DNA of 64,000 nt from Gnetum montanum (GCA_015680685.1 MNCI01004113.1:221396-285395); one strand, 5' to 3'. Positions 48,745 to 60,997 are shown, counted from the first letter of the stretch. Made by a program: numbers and translations. Notes: generated from the sequence alone by a model not told the origin.

Positions 48745-49554
48745 TGATGAGGTGCTCTCCCTTGAATTCAATAATCCAAGCTCTCTCAAACCAAAATCAA
48801 GATAAACTGAACAAAAAAGGAAAAGAAAAAGCTTTATTCTTGCTTAAGAAAATGTAAGTATAAACATAAATAAAGCAAGTAACTTCCAAAATATGACAAG
48901 TAATCCAATCCAATCCTCATACCACACTTAAGAAAACTAATCACACTTAAGAAGGATGACCAAATAAATTCACTAATATTTTTGCCTCTTCTGACTCTTG
49001 GACTCTCAACTCACAACTCTTTCTTAGATACTTGTTCAAATGGAGGTCCAAGATGTCTATTTATACTTTTCCTCATGTATTTTCATCTTACTTGACATTT
49101 AAAATTGTAATTATGATTTGGCTGAAATCCATAAAAAAACATCCCATGGTTGGACAAGATGTTTTTATGTCAAAAAAGGCACCTTTTCCAAATGTGGTAA
49201 AGTTACAGAGAAGATGTTTTTTCCTAGAAGAAGACACCATTCAATCCTAAAAATATGTCTTTTAGGTTTAAAATTCATCTTTCTTGAGAGCAATATAAAT
49301 TCTTAGATGTATTTTTAACCTAAAAAATGTAAAAAACATCTTTGGGTAAGAAAGATGTCTTTCTAGCTAGTAGCCAAAATAACAAGACATGCATGATAAA
49401 GTTTTGAATTGCAAAATTCACCTCAAATAAGCTTTTCTTAATATTTGAACACTTGTAGAACTAGCAAGGACATACAAACATAACCAAAAATCATATAAAA
49501 AACAAGAAACACACAAAGACAATGCATTGAGGATGATACATGAATTGGTTGACA
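48745..49554 (-). repeat. 3' LTR, chromovirus-like element E
   Basis: The minus strand reads GAGGA then TGTCAACCAATTC at 49554, a plausible LTR start, just after the end of the E integrase. TATAAATA lies at 49058-49065 (minus) and a polyadenylation-type AATAAA near 48835. The upstream part contains repeated AAGATGTTTTT and GATGTCTTT words. The outer end is uncertain. Confidence 0.5.
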
Positions 49555-49599
49555 TCCTCATCATTTCTTCCAACCTTAAAATTGAAACTTGTCTTTAAG

Positions 49600-50870
49600 T
49601 TGGATGAACACTTGGAGTAGCATTAAGCCCTCACAAAGTGAAATCTTTCTCATAAACCCAAATAGCATTTTTAGATTCCTCATCATTCCAATGCATCAAG
49701 TACTCATGGATATTTCTACCTCTTGGGATTCTAGCATGCCTTTCTTGTAGCAAAATTGACTTCCTTGATAGCTTGGTTGAATTTTAATCTTGAATTACAT
49801 CCTTGTAAAGTTCAAGACTATCCTCCAAGTTTGACTCAAGTATATTCCCATGATATGAGCTTAGATTTGTAACATTAAACATAAAATAAATAGGAAATTT
49901 TATTAGATAAATCAATGTCATAAGTATTTATATTAATTTTGGCCCTTATTTTGAATGAACCAAATATCCTTGAACTAAGCTTATAGAAATGCATATTATT
50001 TTATCTTTCTTTACTTAAATGAATTCAAACATAATTACCAATCTAGAATTCAACTATCCTCTTGCCCTCATTGGCCTTGGTAAACATAATCTTTATGTTC
50101 TTCTCTAAGTAAGACTTAACTTATTAGTACAACTCTTTTATTTTATCAACTAAATAAAACCTCAAAGAGACATAATCTTTAAATTTTCTAAACTCATAAA
50201 TCATTCTTCATGAAAAATCATAATTTTCTATAAAGAAACACTTCCTAATGCTAGAATGGAAAGCATTATTGTACTAGAACTCAACATTTGCCAACATACT
50301 TTCCATCTTTTAGGATAATCCTCATACAAAAATTTCAATATTTTCAAGAAAGATCTATTCACAAATTCAATTTTTCTATTGGTTTGAGGATGATAGGTTC
50401 TAGAAAATGATAACTTTGTTCCAAGAAATATCCAAGATGACTAGTGCAATTAACATCCTTATCACTTACAATGTTGAAAGAAATGTCATGTAATCAAAAT
50501 ACATGCTAAAAGAAAAAATGAGAAATATGGAAAGCGTCACTACTACTCTTGAATAGAATGAAATGAGCTATCTTAGTAAATCTATGAATAAAAGTAAGTA
50601 TAGATCCATGACTAGATTTTATTTTTTGAATGCTACAAATAAAGTCCAAAGAAAAAATTTCCCAAGAAACATTTGGGATTGACAAAGGTAAGTATTGACC
50701 ATCAATACCATTTCCATATTTGGACTTTTGACATACATAGCATTTTCTCATATGTGTAGCCATGTCACTTTGATGTTTCTATTCAAGAAACTTGAACTTG
50801 AAGTCATATTTTGGAATACAAATTTTACCATTTCTGAATAAAATCTTATTCTTCATATGATAAGCCTTCC
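49600..50870 (-). pseudogene. Integrase, chromovirus-like element E
   Basis: The minus strand reads MATHMRKCYVCQKSKYGNGI then DGQYLPLSIPNVSWEIFSLD, FICSIQKIKSSHGSILTFIH and RFTKIAHFILFKSSSDAFHI (50506-50763), the zinc-finger end and core start of a chromovirus integrase. HPQT-like and AEFAYN-like blocks follow broken (about 50.2-50.4 kb), then TKANEGKRIVEF, VXIHLSKE and finally NFKVGRNDED at the end, which matches the usual C-terminal SR-S-FQ-G-ND-D signature. The first D (VDRFSK type) is H (IHRFTK). No chromodomain was recognised. Pseudogene. Confidence 0.75.
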
Positions 50871-50989
50871 ATTTATCAGTTCTTCCTATTAATGTAGAAT
50901 ATAATTCTTTCTATATTTCATCAAAATAATTATCATTAGCTTACAATGAAGTAAAAGAGTTAAAATCCTTGACTTCTACACTAGAATTA

Positions 50990-51420
50990 ACAACAAGAAT
51001 TCTAGACAAAGCATCAACCATAACATTAGACTTATTACTTTAATGTTTCAAAACAAAATGAAACTCTTACAATTGTTTCATATATTTCATATATTTTACA
51101 CTAATTTCTTTTAAGAGTTCAAAAATTAAAGTGTCGTATGATCTGGTAACAAAAGAAACTCTAATATAAGTAAGTAATGTATCAAATGCTTAATAGCTTG
51201 AAGTATAATATATAATTCCTTATCATATATATTATACTTTTTTCTATATTCATTTAATGTTTTTAAAAAAGAATGAAATTGACTTATTCTCTTAAGAGAG
51301 CATATTTACAATAGCAAGCTCACTTACATTCTTCTCCACTTACAAAAATTTGGAGAATTTTGAAATTACCAAAACTAAAGCCCTACAAATCTTCTTTTTC
51401 AATACAAAAATATTTTTCTT
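50990..51420 (-). pseudogene. RNase H, chromovirus-like element E
   Basis: The minus strand reads KTLNEYRKKYNIYDKELYII then LQAIKHLIHYLLILEFLLLP and DHTTL-FLNS. This matches the [38 protein letters not shown] block. DH is conserved, but the preceding residues have changed to LLLP. Stops interrupt both sides. It lies between RT and integrase in the expected order for Ty3/gypsy elements. Confidence 0.65.
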
Positions 51421-52200
51421 TTGCATCATTCCATGCAAAGGCTTAATTCTTCTTTGGAAAAGAGAGCATAGGGCATGTAGTAGAACTAAAATTTCTAATA
51501 AATATCCTATAAAAACTAGCCAAACTAAGAAAAGATCTAACCTCTCCTACATCTTTAGGTAAAGGCCATTCCTTAACTACCTTGATCTTGCTTCACTTCA
51601 TCTTGACCTAGTTCTTGGAGAGAACATCACCTAAGTAAAAACTTTCTTTCTTCATAAAATGATATTTCTAAGCATTAATCACCAACTTAGCCTTATGAAA
51701 CTTTACGCATACCAATCTTAAGTGTTGCATATGCTCCTCTTCATTTGAACTATAAACAAGAATATCATCAAAGAAAATAATGCAACATTTACCAATAAGA
51801 TCTCTTAGAACCTCATGCATAAGCCTCATGAAAGTGGCTGAAGCATTGGTTTGTCAAAAAGACATGCCTAACCACTCATACAAACCATCTCCTATCTTAA
51901 AAATTAATTTTCATTAATATACTATCCTAATCCATATTTGATGATATTCACTTTTTAAATCAATCTTTGCAAATATTTCAACATTGGCTAAAACATCAAG
52001 AATATCATTCATTCTTAGAATTGGAAACCTATACTTAATAGTGATTTTATTAACATCTCTAGAATAAATACACATTTTTATTTCATTGGTAGTCTTCTTA
52101 TAAACAAGTATAGATAGAAGAAAATCAAGAGAAATAAATTCCTTAATAAAGCCATTATAGAGTAGCTCACTTGCTTGTGCAACTCCTTCCTTTGATGTTT
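51421..52200 (-). pseudogene. Reverse transcriptase, chromovirus-like element E
   Basis: On the minus strand: SILVYKKTTNEIKMCIYSRD, VNKITIKYRFPILRMNDILD and VLANVEIFAKIDLKSEYHQI. The YEWLGM and LTN-A-STF blocks follow with frameshifts, then IIFFDDILVYSSNEEEHMQH with LRLVCVKFHKAKL next. The catalytic F-F-D-D-I is intact (about 51764-51775). The CIYSRDVNKIT and KYRFPIPR-DD style is typical of chromoviruses. No gag or protease of this element was recognised upstream, so it is 5'-truncated near 52.2 kb. Confidence 0.75.
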
Positions 52201-52424
52201 GTTTCTATAGAAATTTTCTTCATCCTTCTACAAAGATACATAATGAACTAAGTATCAAAATATTTAGTATGCATTTGCAAATGGTCTTTGGATTGATATA
52301 ACCCTTAATATGTCAATGATTATGAAACAAAGGGGTACAAAACATTTAATCAAATATATAATTATCCTACCACACATGAATCAAGAACTATAGAGGAATG
52401 ATGAAAAAGTGAAGTTTTAATATT

Positions 52425-52535
52425 AAAAATAGCTAAGTATAAATCACTAGAACAATGACTAAGTATAAACATTGGAAAAATAAACTAAGTATGAAATAGA
52501 CTATGAGAAATAGAATAAAAACTAAGTATAAAATT
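52425..52535. repeat. Short direct repeats with CTAAGTATAAA
   Basis: CTAAGTAT is found at 52433, 52459, 52485 and 52522, spacing 26, 26 and 37 bp, and once more at 52248. It is a local tandem repeat without known role. Nothing else was seen between 52.2 and 53.0 kb. Confidence 0.45.
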
Positions 52536-53039
52536 TATGTAAATAGCATAGAATATCAAAAGATTGAGACTATGATATGGGATAAAGGATCTCAAATCCC
52601 TTTTAAAATTATAAAATTCCTTCTTAATGAGTAACCAAATGTTCATCTTCTATGGAGGGCCAAAACTACAAGTGTTGATGAAAAAACATAAGTGTAATAA
52701 AGTTGATAATAGAAACTCCATTTGTGAGAAAGATGTGAGTTTAGAAAATGGAATTAAACATCTTGAGCATTAGTATATGTATGGGAAATATATAGGAGCA
52801 ATAAAAAATCAATTTTTGGCCAATACAGTGTTGTTTTAACTAAGGGTCCTATCATTGATACTAGAGCTAAAAAAATTCTAACTTTGAAATATGTTGTAGA
52901 AGCTTGAACATTATATCTATGGAAGTGATGCTAAAGTTATAGAAGATGATTATAGAGCACATGAATGCTATTATTATACTAGATACTCATGATATTAATC
53001 CTCTAAATCCTTACAAGTGCTTTTAGATCTCAAGAAACT

Positions 53040-54060
53040 GGTATAAAATTTGTGTTTTGAGCTTATATTTATAGGTCTAAAGTTGTCATTTTTAACTTAG
53101 GGTCACTAAAATTAAACTTAGAGTTAAGTATAGTTTACCTAAAGTTGATGTTAAGTTTGAAAATGATAAGTTTAACATTTAACCTTGGCAAGTATTGTGA
53201 CCTATTGAGGTAATGATGATGCTGATGTTAGCATTAACATCACCAGCACTTAGGAAAATTTTGATAAATTTGTCAATGTGCTAAGTCTAAGCTTCTGAGA
53301 TCTCATTTGACCTCCTAAATGACACTTAATGATGCTAAGAACATATTAAATGCTAAGCTTAAATGATATGAATTGAATGATGCAAGCACCAACAATGCTA
53401 ACACTAATGCCAATGTTGATGTTAGTGTTAGCATCATCCATACTTAGTAAATTTTTTGGTATTTTATCAAAGTTAGAATTTTGAACCTTTAAGACCTTAT
53501 TTTGTCTCTAAACTGAGGCCAAATGCCACCACAATGCATGAAAAGCCTAGAGATGATAATGTAGATCAACAATGAAGGTACATGATGTTACTTAGTAAAG
53601 GAAAAAATGGTGATCCTAGTATTGGCATTGTCATTAGTGTTACTAGTACTGAGTGAAATTTTGGAATTTTTCCTAAGTTATAATATTTGAACTCCTTATA
53701 TCTTGTTTGATCTCTAAACTAACGTTGAAGGCTATTGAGATGAAGTTTAGAAGCCCAAGAGACTTGGAAATGTTGTCAAAAGTTGATTTGAGCAATGATG
53801 CAAGCTTTAATGGTGTTGATGCTAATACTAATGCTAATATCAACACTAGTGTTAAAAATTATTTATCAATTTTCCTAGTCCAAAGTTTCAACTTCCAAGA
53901 TGGTAAAACTAACCCCAAAATGAGTCTAAATGATGATTTCTGAGTGTTGAGAGACTTCTAAGTCTATAAAATACTATGAACTAGATATGTAAGGCTACTC
54001 AGAGATGCTAAGGTATGTCATGAACCTATTGATGTTCCAAAATTACAAAAAATGTTGATT
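53040..54060. repeat. Tandem array of about 198-bp units with a GATGCTAAC palindrome
   Basis: A block like TTTGAACCTTTAAGACC (Y-rich, then CTCTAAACTRA) recurs at about 53291, 53481, 53687 and 53885, 190-206 bp apart, with an earlier unit near 53090. Each unit also holds an imperfect palindrome at about 53215-53240, 53395-53435, 53610-53650 and 53813-53850; the clearest half-sites are AATGCTAACACTAATGCC and GTTAGTGTTAGCATC. The array lies just downstream (minus strand) of the P3 integrase, where some Tat-lineage elements carry tandem repeats. The 78-codon open frame here is probably chance. Confidence 0.7.
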
Positions 54061-54289
54061 TTATAAATCCCAAAAGTACCAATTTTAGAAGCCTAAAGAG
54101 CCAAAAATATTGTCAATGAATTGTCTAGGCTTTAGGAACCCATTAAATATGTTAGAATGTACTTCTAATAAGGTTTAAAATAATGCAATAAGAATAAGTA
54201 AATTAAGTAATATGGTTGGAAAAACCTAATATTTTATGTTTTCCTTTTTTTTATTTTTTAAATATAAATACTAATTTCTGTATGAATCT

Positions 54290-55400
54290 AATTAGTAGTA
54301 TGCTCCATTGTTGAGGCTCTTTATGATGATGAAGGAATCTTGGTAATTTAGCAAGAACTTAGTTTTCTTGCCATTAGGAAAATGTCAAAGAACAAGATTG
54401 TCTTCTTTGATTTTTCTAAGTCTAACATTCTTTTCATGGTGATGGTGCATATCTTATTGATGGTTTTGGATGTTAATAACTAATTACTTATGATTTTCAT
54501 CAGGTATCTTTAGCTTAATACACTGCATGTTATCATTCTCTTTATTTATTATCCAATTAGTCAAGGCTACATGAAGATAAGGTTCATCCAATTTCACCAA
54601 TAACATATCTTCTTATTCATAGGTAAGCGTGAATGGAGTTTAGCTAGTGGCATTATAAAAAGTGGTAGGATAGATCCAAAGGACATGCAATAAGTATGTC
54701 AATTGCATTGGGAATTTTCAACCATGGTTTTAAGTAAATGAATGAGAGATTTATTGGTTGACTTAGCTTGACCATTAGATTGTGGGTAGCATGAAGATGA
54801 GAATAAATGGATGATTTGGTATTGTTCATAGACTTTGGTGAGTTCTTTACTCTTGAATTGAGATCTATTATTGATTACAATGTAGATAGGAATACCAAAG
54901 TGGGTGAGTAAATGGTCCAAAATAAAATGATTTATACAGTTTGAACTTTCAAATTTGAGAGGAATGGCCTCAATCCACTTAGTAAGATATTCATGGTTGT
55001 CAAAATAAAATGAAGATCAAAGAAATATGGAGAATTAAGAGAGACTATATGGTCTAGCACCCACTTCTGGAAGAACCATATCATTTCAAAATTTCTAAGT
55101 TTTGGAGATGGAACATAAATAAGTAAAGCAAAACATTGATATGTATCACAAATCTTAACTATTGTATGTGCATCCTTAGATATTGTAGGTTACTAGTAAT
55201 CTTATGAAATGATGCAAGCTAGAGACCATGAATCTAAGTGACCACCACATACACCCAAGTGAACTTTCTCTAAGATTACTTATGTCTCATTATAACTTAG
55301 AGAACATAGAAGAACTCTTAATGCAAAAATATAACATAAAATATTAGGATCAACAATATAAAATACTTTAGAATGTTTACGGAGAGTATATTTTTATGAA
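54290..55400 (-). pseudogene. Integrase, Tat-lineage fragment P3
   Basis: The minus strand reads VQFKFLLGAIEYFSKWTEFI, then HLLTHFGIPIYIVINNRSQF and KSKELTKVYEQYQIIHLFSS with CYPQSNGQAKSTNKSLIHLL next (54699-54920). This is the integrase core. The catalytic D of VAxDYFSKW is E, the D of ISDNGSQF is N, and the E of GQAE is K. A zinc-finger region lies near 55.1-55.3 kb but is badly decayed (VHLGVCGGH-like). It follows a second RNase H, the normal Tat-lineage order. Pseudogene. Confidence 0.7.
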
Positions 55401-55559
55401 TATGATAGGTTTTTGGGAGTTTATCTAGTTTGTAAATATTATATAATATCATTGTATTATTCATCTTCTTCTAAGTTAACTATGCCAATACATTATATAC
55501 TTGTGAGAGTGATGGATGCATTTTGTGTGAAGTAAGATAGATGATCTTTGATAAAAACA

Positions 55560-56163
55560 AGATGAATAAGAAGGAAAAAAGTAGATAATGCATTAGTGAG
55601 TATGTTTTCTAATTGATGAATATGTGTGAGTAAACATTCACAAATTTAAGCAACTAAATTTTTCACTAAGTCTAGATAAGTCTAAAGATGTTTGGCCTTG
55701 CAAGCATATTCATTATTTACCTAGTGTATGAACAATTAGGAATCACCATGAATGAAAGACTCTTAATTCCAAGCTAAAGTGCTAAGAGAAAACCTTGGTT
55801 AAGACCCTCATATTCTACTATATTCTTAGTTCATAGAAAGTTAAATTTGTAAGTTTGATAAATGGAATCTAGACCTTGATGATAAAGCACATAAGCTATG
55901 TTGGAACCTTGATCTGTCTGAGCATCATTAAAGGAAAAATGTAAATCAAAATCCTCATGTATCCATATCATAGTTGGAAGACAATTTATTTCTTCCTTAT
56001 TTGATTTCTTGGGGGGAGATTGGATGGTTACAAGGGAAGGTTTAGATAGTGTGAGGACTGAGAACTTAGAAGGAGGGGGGTGGAGGGGATGAATAAGTTC
56101 CCCAATTTGCAAGCAACACCTATTACAAAAAACACAAGAATTACATGGTTTCCCAACTTGCAT
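55560..56163 (-). pseudogene. Second (archaeal-type) RNase H, Tat-lineage fragment P3
   Basis: The open frame (55831-56163) ends in IHEDFDLHFSFNDAQTDQGS then NIAYVLYHQGLDSIYQTYKF, corresponding to the FDGA---GAGIG-VL--P-G---------DF region. NIVEYEGLNQGFLLAL-LGI then parallels the N-AEYEGL-QG block, and ANVYSHIFIN the IPR-EN block. It is followed by the integrase on the same strand. The N-terminal part of the frame has an unusual Cys-rich segment (CVFCNRCC) of unknown meaning. Upstream RT and RNase H were not found. Confidence 0.65.
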
Positions 56164-56222
56164 AGTTTACACTTGGAGAGTAGATTTCTTACACACCTCT
56201 GGATGTTTTTTCTTCCAAAATG

Positions 56223-56428
56223 TGGTTTCAAGGACACCACAACCTTTACAAAGTTTGAACTCTACTAAGAAGAGTTTTGTCACTACGACAACTCTCAAAC
56301 TTGGAAGATCCCAACAAGCTCAAGAGTGGTTTAAAGGATCCACAACCTATACAAAATAGAGCTCTACTCTAGAGTGTTTTAACATAGCAAAACAACTCAA
56401 TCCCATAGGATCCCAACAAGCTCTATAA
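56223..56428. repeat. Tandem duplication of 101 bp
   Basis: GATCCCAACAAGCTC occurs at 56308 and 56409, and GGTTTMAAGGAYMCCACAAC begins both units at 56223 and about 56327. Two diverged copies in tandem, just upstream (minus strand) of P3. Confidence 0.65.
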
Positions 56429-56439
56429 GAATGTCTTCT

Positions 56440-57110
56440 TGCAAGAAGCACATCAATCCCTTAGGGTAGAAAAAGAAGAAAAAGAACCATAAGGAGAGTT
56501 TGTAACTCAATTTAAAATTGCTTGTACAATGAAGCACAATTCCACAAAAAATCTAACAAATGATGTGATAATTCAGGTACATAAGTACAATAGCATAAGA
56601 TAGAAAATGATATCTTTGATGTTTATAATTCTTACATAATACTAAATAATTTGAAGTCTTCTTATAGCATCAAAATTTCTGAAAAAACTTTTGAATTCAT
56701 GCAGTGACTATTTAATAGGTAATATAGGCATATCCTTTGAGATTGGGATGTCTTTTTGTATTTCACTTCAACTATAGAAAGACATCTCCTTTTAAAATTG
56801 GACATTTTTGGGGAGACGTCTTCTTTTCAAAGGAGGCATATCCTATTTTTGGGAGACATCTTCTTGTGATTGACTTCCTTTCGAGATGTCTTCTCAACTT
56901 TTGAGCTCTAGTTCTTGAGGATTTCTTTTGTTGATTTAGCTTCCTCTCAATCCCTGGAACATTTTCATTTAGTTTGTAGTCTTTGTACTTGTCCATGTCT
57001 TCATTTTTCCTATGAAGTATTTTACTTTGATAGCCATGATTCCTTGAGTCCATGTCCATGATATGGAGTTCTTATTCTTGTCCTATAAAAATAACATCCA
57101 TAATAAACAT
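56440..57110 (-). repeat. LTR-like sequence with GACATCTTC words
   Basis: Repeated GAGACRTCTTCTTTTCAAAG- and GGAGACATCTTCTTGTG-like words at 56765-56900 resemble the AGATGTCTT words in the LTR of E (49.05-49.38 kb). The 95-codon open frame here is probably chance. Boundaries not determined. Confidence 0.35.
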
Positions 57111-57628
57111 TCTTTTTTCTTTATTTTCCTTAAAGTTTTGGCATACCAAAAGGTCAACACAGTGGAGTTGATATAAGAAGATCTACTATAGTTTGTTCCT
57201 TAATAAAGTATTAGGTAATGTAGGATAAGTCAAATTTAGTTAGAAGTATTTTTGGTAGTGATATATCATAAGATGTTGTTTCAATAAATGACATGCACCT
57301 TTTTCCCTATATGTAGTGTCATCATTTTATAAAAGCAAAGATAAGGCATAGGAAAAAAAATTTCCTATCCTTGTAATGCATTCCACAATCAAATAAGGAA
57401 TAAGAGATATAGTATATAGGAAGATCAACACCATCTTCACATTATTAACAAATAATGATTGTAATACAATGGTTAGAATTAGAAAGCTAAAGGTAAAAAT
57501 GAAGATCAAATTATGGGAGATGAAGGGTAGGAAGTTTGGTAATGGTATGCATGATTACATCCAAGCTTCTTGACACTTTGAGTCCTAGTGAAAAGTTATA
57601 GATTTTTTGAAAAGCTAAGTGAGGAGTT

Positions 57629-58600
57629 GTAATTACCCTCGATGCCTAACCATACAAATCACAAGTGTTCACATACTATCTAGTTAGATTTTCTGGATGG
57701 GACTAGTGGTGGCATCTATATCATTAGGCCTTAATCGTAGTTCGTTGTCTTCCCACTTGGACCAGTTGTAGCTTTTTCGCATATGGTTTAGTCCAAAGTA
57801 AGGCATATGATTCTTGATGTTGTTTCAACTTTATGCTACTCCTAATGATGATAAAGAAATCAATTATTTAAACTAATTAACAATGGAAATTAAAGTCTAA
57901 ACTAGCCTATAGGCGATGAGTGCCTGTTCCCAGCTTGTCGTACATGTTCTAAACCCACATATCCACTACTGGGATTACCAAGCACTATGCTATTGGGTGA
58001 ACCAAGCAATAACACTGATAAGGTTACCAAGAAAATACATGTTTACACTCGAAACTAGTTGTGCTTATTTCGCCATTTCATTAATATGAATGAAAACATA
58101 AATATTAACTAAGTACATAGAATTTAAATTGTATTAAAAGTAAATTTAATCTAAGTCAAAATGCAGCAATGAACAAGAATCAATCTCAATATTATTACTG
58201 TCCATGAAATGTGTCCAAGTACATTTCCACTTGAATAAGATACCATACAATTGACTTAGATCCACATTGCAGATACTCACTGATTTTTTTGTAAGATTAT
58301 GGAATAAAACTACAAGAGTTTAGCTACACTATTGACAAAATACTTCCAAACCATGCACCCAAGTGTTATATTTATAAGCTAGCACACATCCCATAATAAT
58401 GAATATCTGACATCACTTCTTAGTCTTTGATATCAAGTATTCGATATTAGGGCTCTGATATTGGATATCCGATATTCTAGTTGACAAAAATTAAATTTTT
58501 ATTCAAATAGATGTGATGGCATGCGTCGAGGCATCTACATTAAGGCATTTGCCTTGACACAACAATACCAATGTAGCAAAATGATGCTTCATCACTAAGA
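57629..58600 (-). repeat. Second LTR of the D type, possibly solo
   Basis: It aligns by eye with the D LTR (41.71-42.62 kb): AACCATACAAATCACAAGTG, then GTTCCCAGCTTGTCGTACAT versus GTTTCCACTTGCTGTACACA, then GGATTACCAAGCACTA. On the minus strand TATAAATATA lies at 58367-58376. No primer site is found at its lower end, so it is a 3' or solo LTR. The promoter-distal part contains GATATC-type words (58390-58475) instead of the CATCAATGG words of the D LTR. Confidence 0.6.
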
Positions 58601-60590
58601 AAGAAGATGAAATTAATCAATAAGATTATCTATAAAATGACAAATGGATTAGAGTCTACCTTGTAAGGTGCTCTTGTCTTTAAGATATACAAATGGTGAA
58701 AGATTTGTGATTTTTTTTTAATTTTTTCAGGATCTATCACAATACCATTATCTAAAACCAATAATCATAGCAGTTTGCTTCTTTCTACATTAAATATTGT
58801 TTTCACATAGGATCATTTTATGGAGCAATGGAAGGATGTGCCCTTGATGTAAGAGGGAACTTATTGGACTTGGGAAAGCTTTGGTAATTCATCAATAGGG
58901 GATTTTTGATTATATTACCATTTTTATAAGATATATTGAGATATGAGAATTATTTTTATTAAATATTCATAATGTAGCTCACGTCCAAAAACATACTTGC
59001 TATGCTTGGAACCCATCAAACTTTTGACTGCAAGTTCAAATCACATGATTATAGAGTAGACAATATTGTTATGATTGTAGTCAATTACTTATGCCACATA
59101 GAGGAGTATTGTAGTAGTAAAGCAATACATTTCTTTCATTAGCATTGGCATAAGAAAATATCAAGAGTTCTTGGCTACAAATTTTCAAATTTAAAGATTA
59201 TCAATGCATCGTATGCATTTGTATCTTTTATGGTTGAAGCCAAGACAAGTTGTCAGTAATAATGCAAATTTAGTTCTAAGGAAGAAACTAAAATCAAGGC
59301 TCAAAAATCTTCAAACTTGTTTGTGGATTCCGCAATAAACAAAAATGAAAACAAAAAGAAGGATTTCATAGTGTATACTTGTGTAAATTATAATGATATA
59401 TTGGGCAAAATCATTGGCCTACTACAATGTCCTAAAGTAGCCACACATACACAAACCTAAATTCAAATCAGAACAATAACAAATTTTTAAATAAAAATAA
59501 TTAAAATGTATGGCTTACCATGATGGCTTATTTCATCAAGAGTAGCCATGAGAACAAGATATAGAAATGCTACAAAAAGAGGGGAAAAACAACGCAAGAA
59601 AGGCCAAGAACACGAATATGCTAGAGAACTGGAGGTTCCTACACAAGGTGTAGTTGCAAGACTCCACTAGTGAATCCAGGATGTTATTGCTTCCATTTCC
59701 ACTATTCCTAACCCCTACAATGGAGGTTATTTCTATAAGGATTCCAACAACCTTGACTATGAAAATAAGAAAATGCTTGGCCTCCTCTAACTGGATCAAG
59801 TTAGAACCCAATGCTAACGCCTATGACTTTAGTGAAACTACTACCAACAATGCCAAAAAATAGTAGCAATGAAAAATGAAGACCAAAGGTGTAGTTGCAA
59901 GACTCCACTGGTGAAGGGCTTGGGAACATTTACAATTGCTAGGTAGAAATGGCATCAAATGTAAACCAAAGTAGAGAAAATGCTAGGGCTATCCTCCAAC
60001 GTGGGATGGAGGTAATGTGTTACATGGTACAATGGCCATGAGAAATGTACATCCATTAAATTGTTTACACATCTCACATAAATGTGTAGATGCAATGGTC
60101 TTAAGGCTACAAGGTGATAATAATGATTATATATATATAGTGAAAAACTTTTAAAGAGGATAGGGCTTATGGATTAACAAGGAAGAATTCATGAACATTT
60201 GTTAAATCAAACTTTATTTTATGAGAAATAAAAATTTATATAAAAGTAATAACTTCCATAGGAAGTTAAAATTATTTCTCCTTGATATTTGTAATTTCTT
60301 ATGAGATACTTGCCAACTATGACTTAAATTTCTCATAAAAGTTACAACTTCATCATTCATCATTCATCATATAGTTTCATACACAACCCAACCATTTCAT
60401 CATTCACAATAATAAACGCATACTCATGTTTAATTTATTTCATAGCCATTGAGTCTATTTGGAGGTATTTAGGCTTTGGTGTTGCTAGAGACTAGCAAGC
60501 ACCTAAACCCTATTTGAAAAAGACCTTTGCCTCACATGATCCCATTCACGAGATGCCACAAATTGTTAGTGGTCCCAAATGGTTGTCAAT
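58601..60590. other. Stretch without a recognisable gene; one 26-bp direct repeat
   Basis: No gene was recognised. AAGGTGTAGTTGCAAGACTC (extending to 26 bp with one mismatch) occurs at 59645 and 59886, 241 bp apart. The 91-codon minus-strand frame at 59536-59811 has a hydrophobic C-terminal part but no recognised similarity. CATTCATCATTCATCAT occurs at about 60352-60370. Confidence 0.35.
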
Positions 60591-60599
60591 AGGTTTTTC

Positions 60600-60615
60600 A
60601 GTGCTAGAAGGAGGG
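60600..60615 (+). other. tRNA-Asn-type primer-site-like sequence, upstream copy
   Basis: AGTGCTAGAAGGAGGG resembles the primer site of A3 at 62207-62223 and the expected TGGCGCTAGAAGGAGGG. It may mark an older element truncated by A3. No element body follows it. Confidence 0.4.
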
Positions 60616-60997
60616 AAAGAAAGTTTGTTATGTAAATTCATAATCCTAGCACACTGATAGTTCTTTTGTTACTAGGAGATCTTGAAAGAATTGGCTAGTA
60701 TTTTAAGTTAATTACCAAATAGGCTAGTACTTCAGAAAATTTAGAATTCTTTAATCTTAAGATTGACTATTCATCAGAAGAAGGTTCTTGAGTTTGGAAC
60801 AAGTAGTGGAGTAAAGACTAGAAGGATAAGAAGATCACCTCTTTGAAACACCATGAAATTTTGAGACCTCGATGATTCAGCAAAGTCTTGAAGTTTAGGC
60901 AAGGATTCCCACAAGTGCAGCATCAAGACATCCGAGCGATGGAAGCACCAAAAAATAGTTGCACATCTTAGCAAGTTGTTTTTTTAGCTGAGGACCT

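Noticed and set aside
56772-57059. Minus-strand frame of 95 codons rich in Lys and Arg
   Set aside because: It overlaps the repeated GACATCTTC words of an LTR-like region and has no recognised domain.
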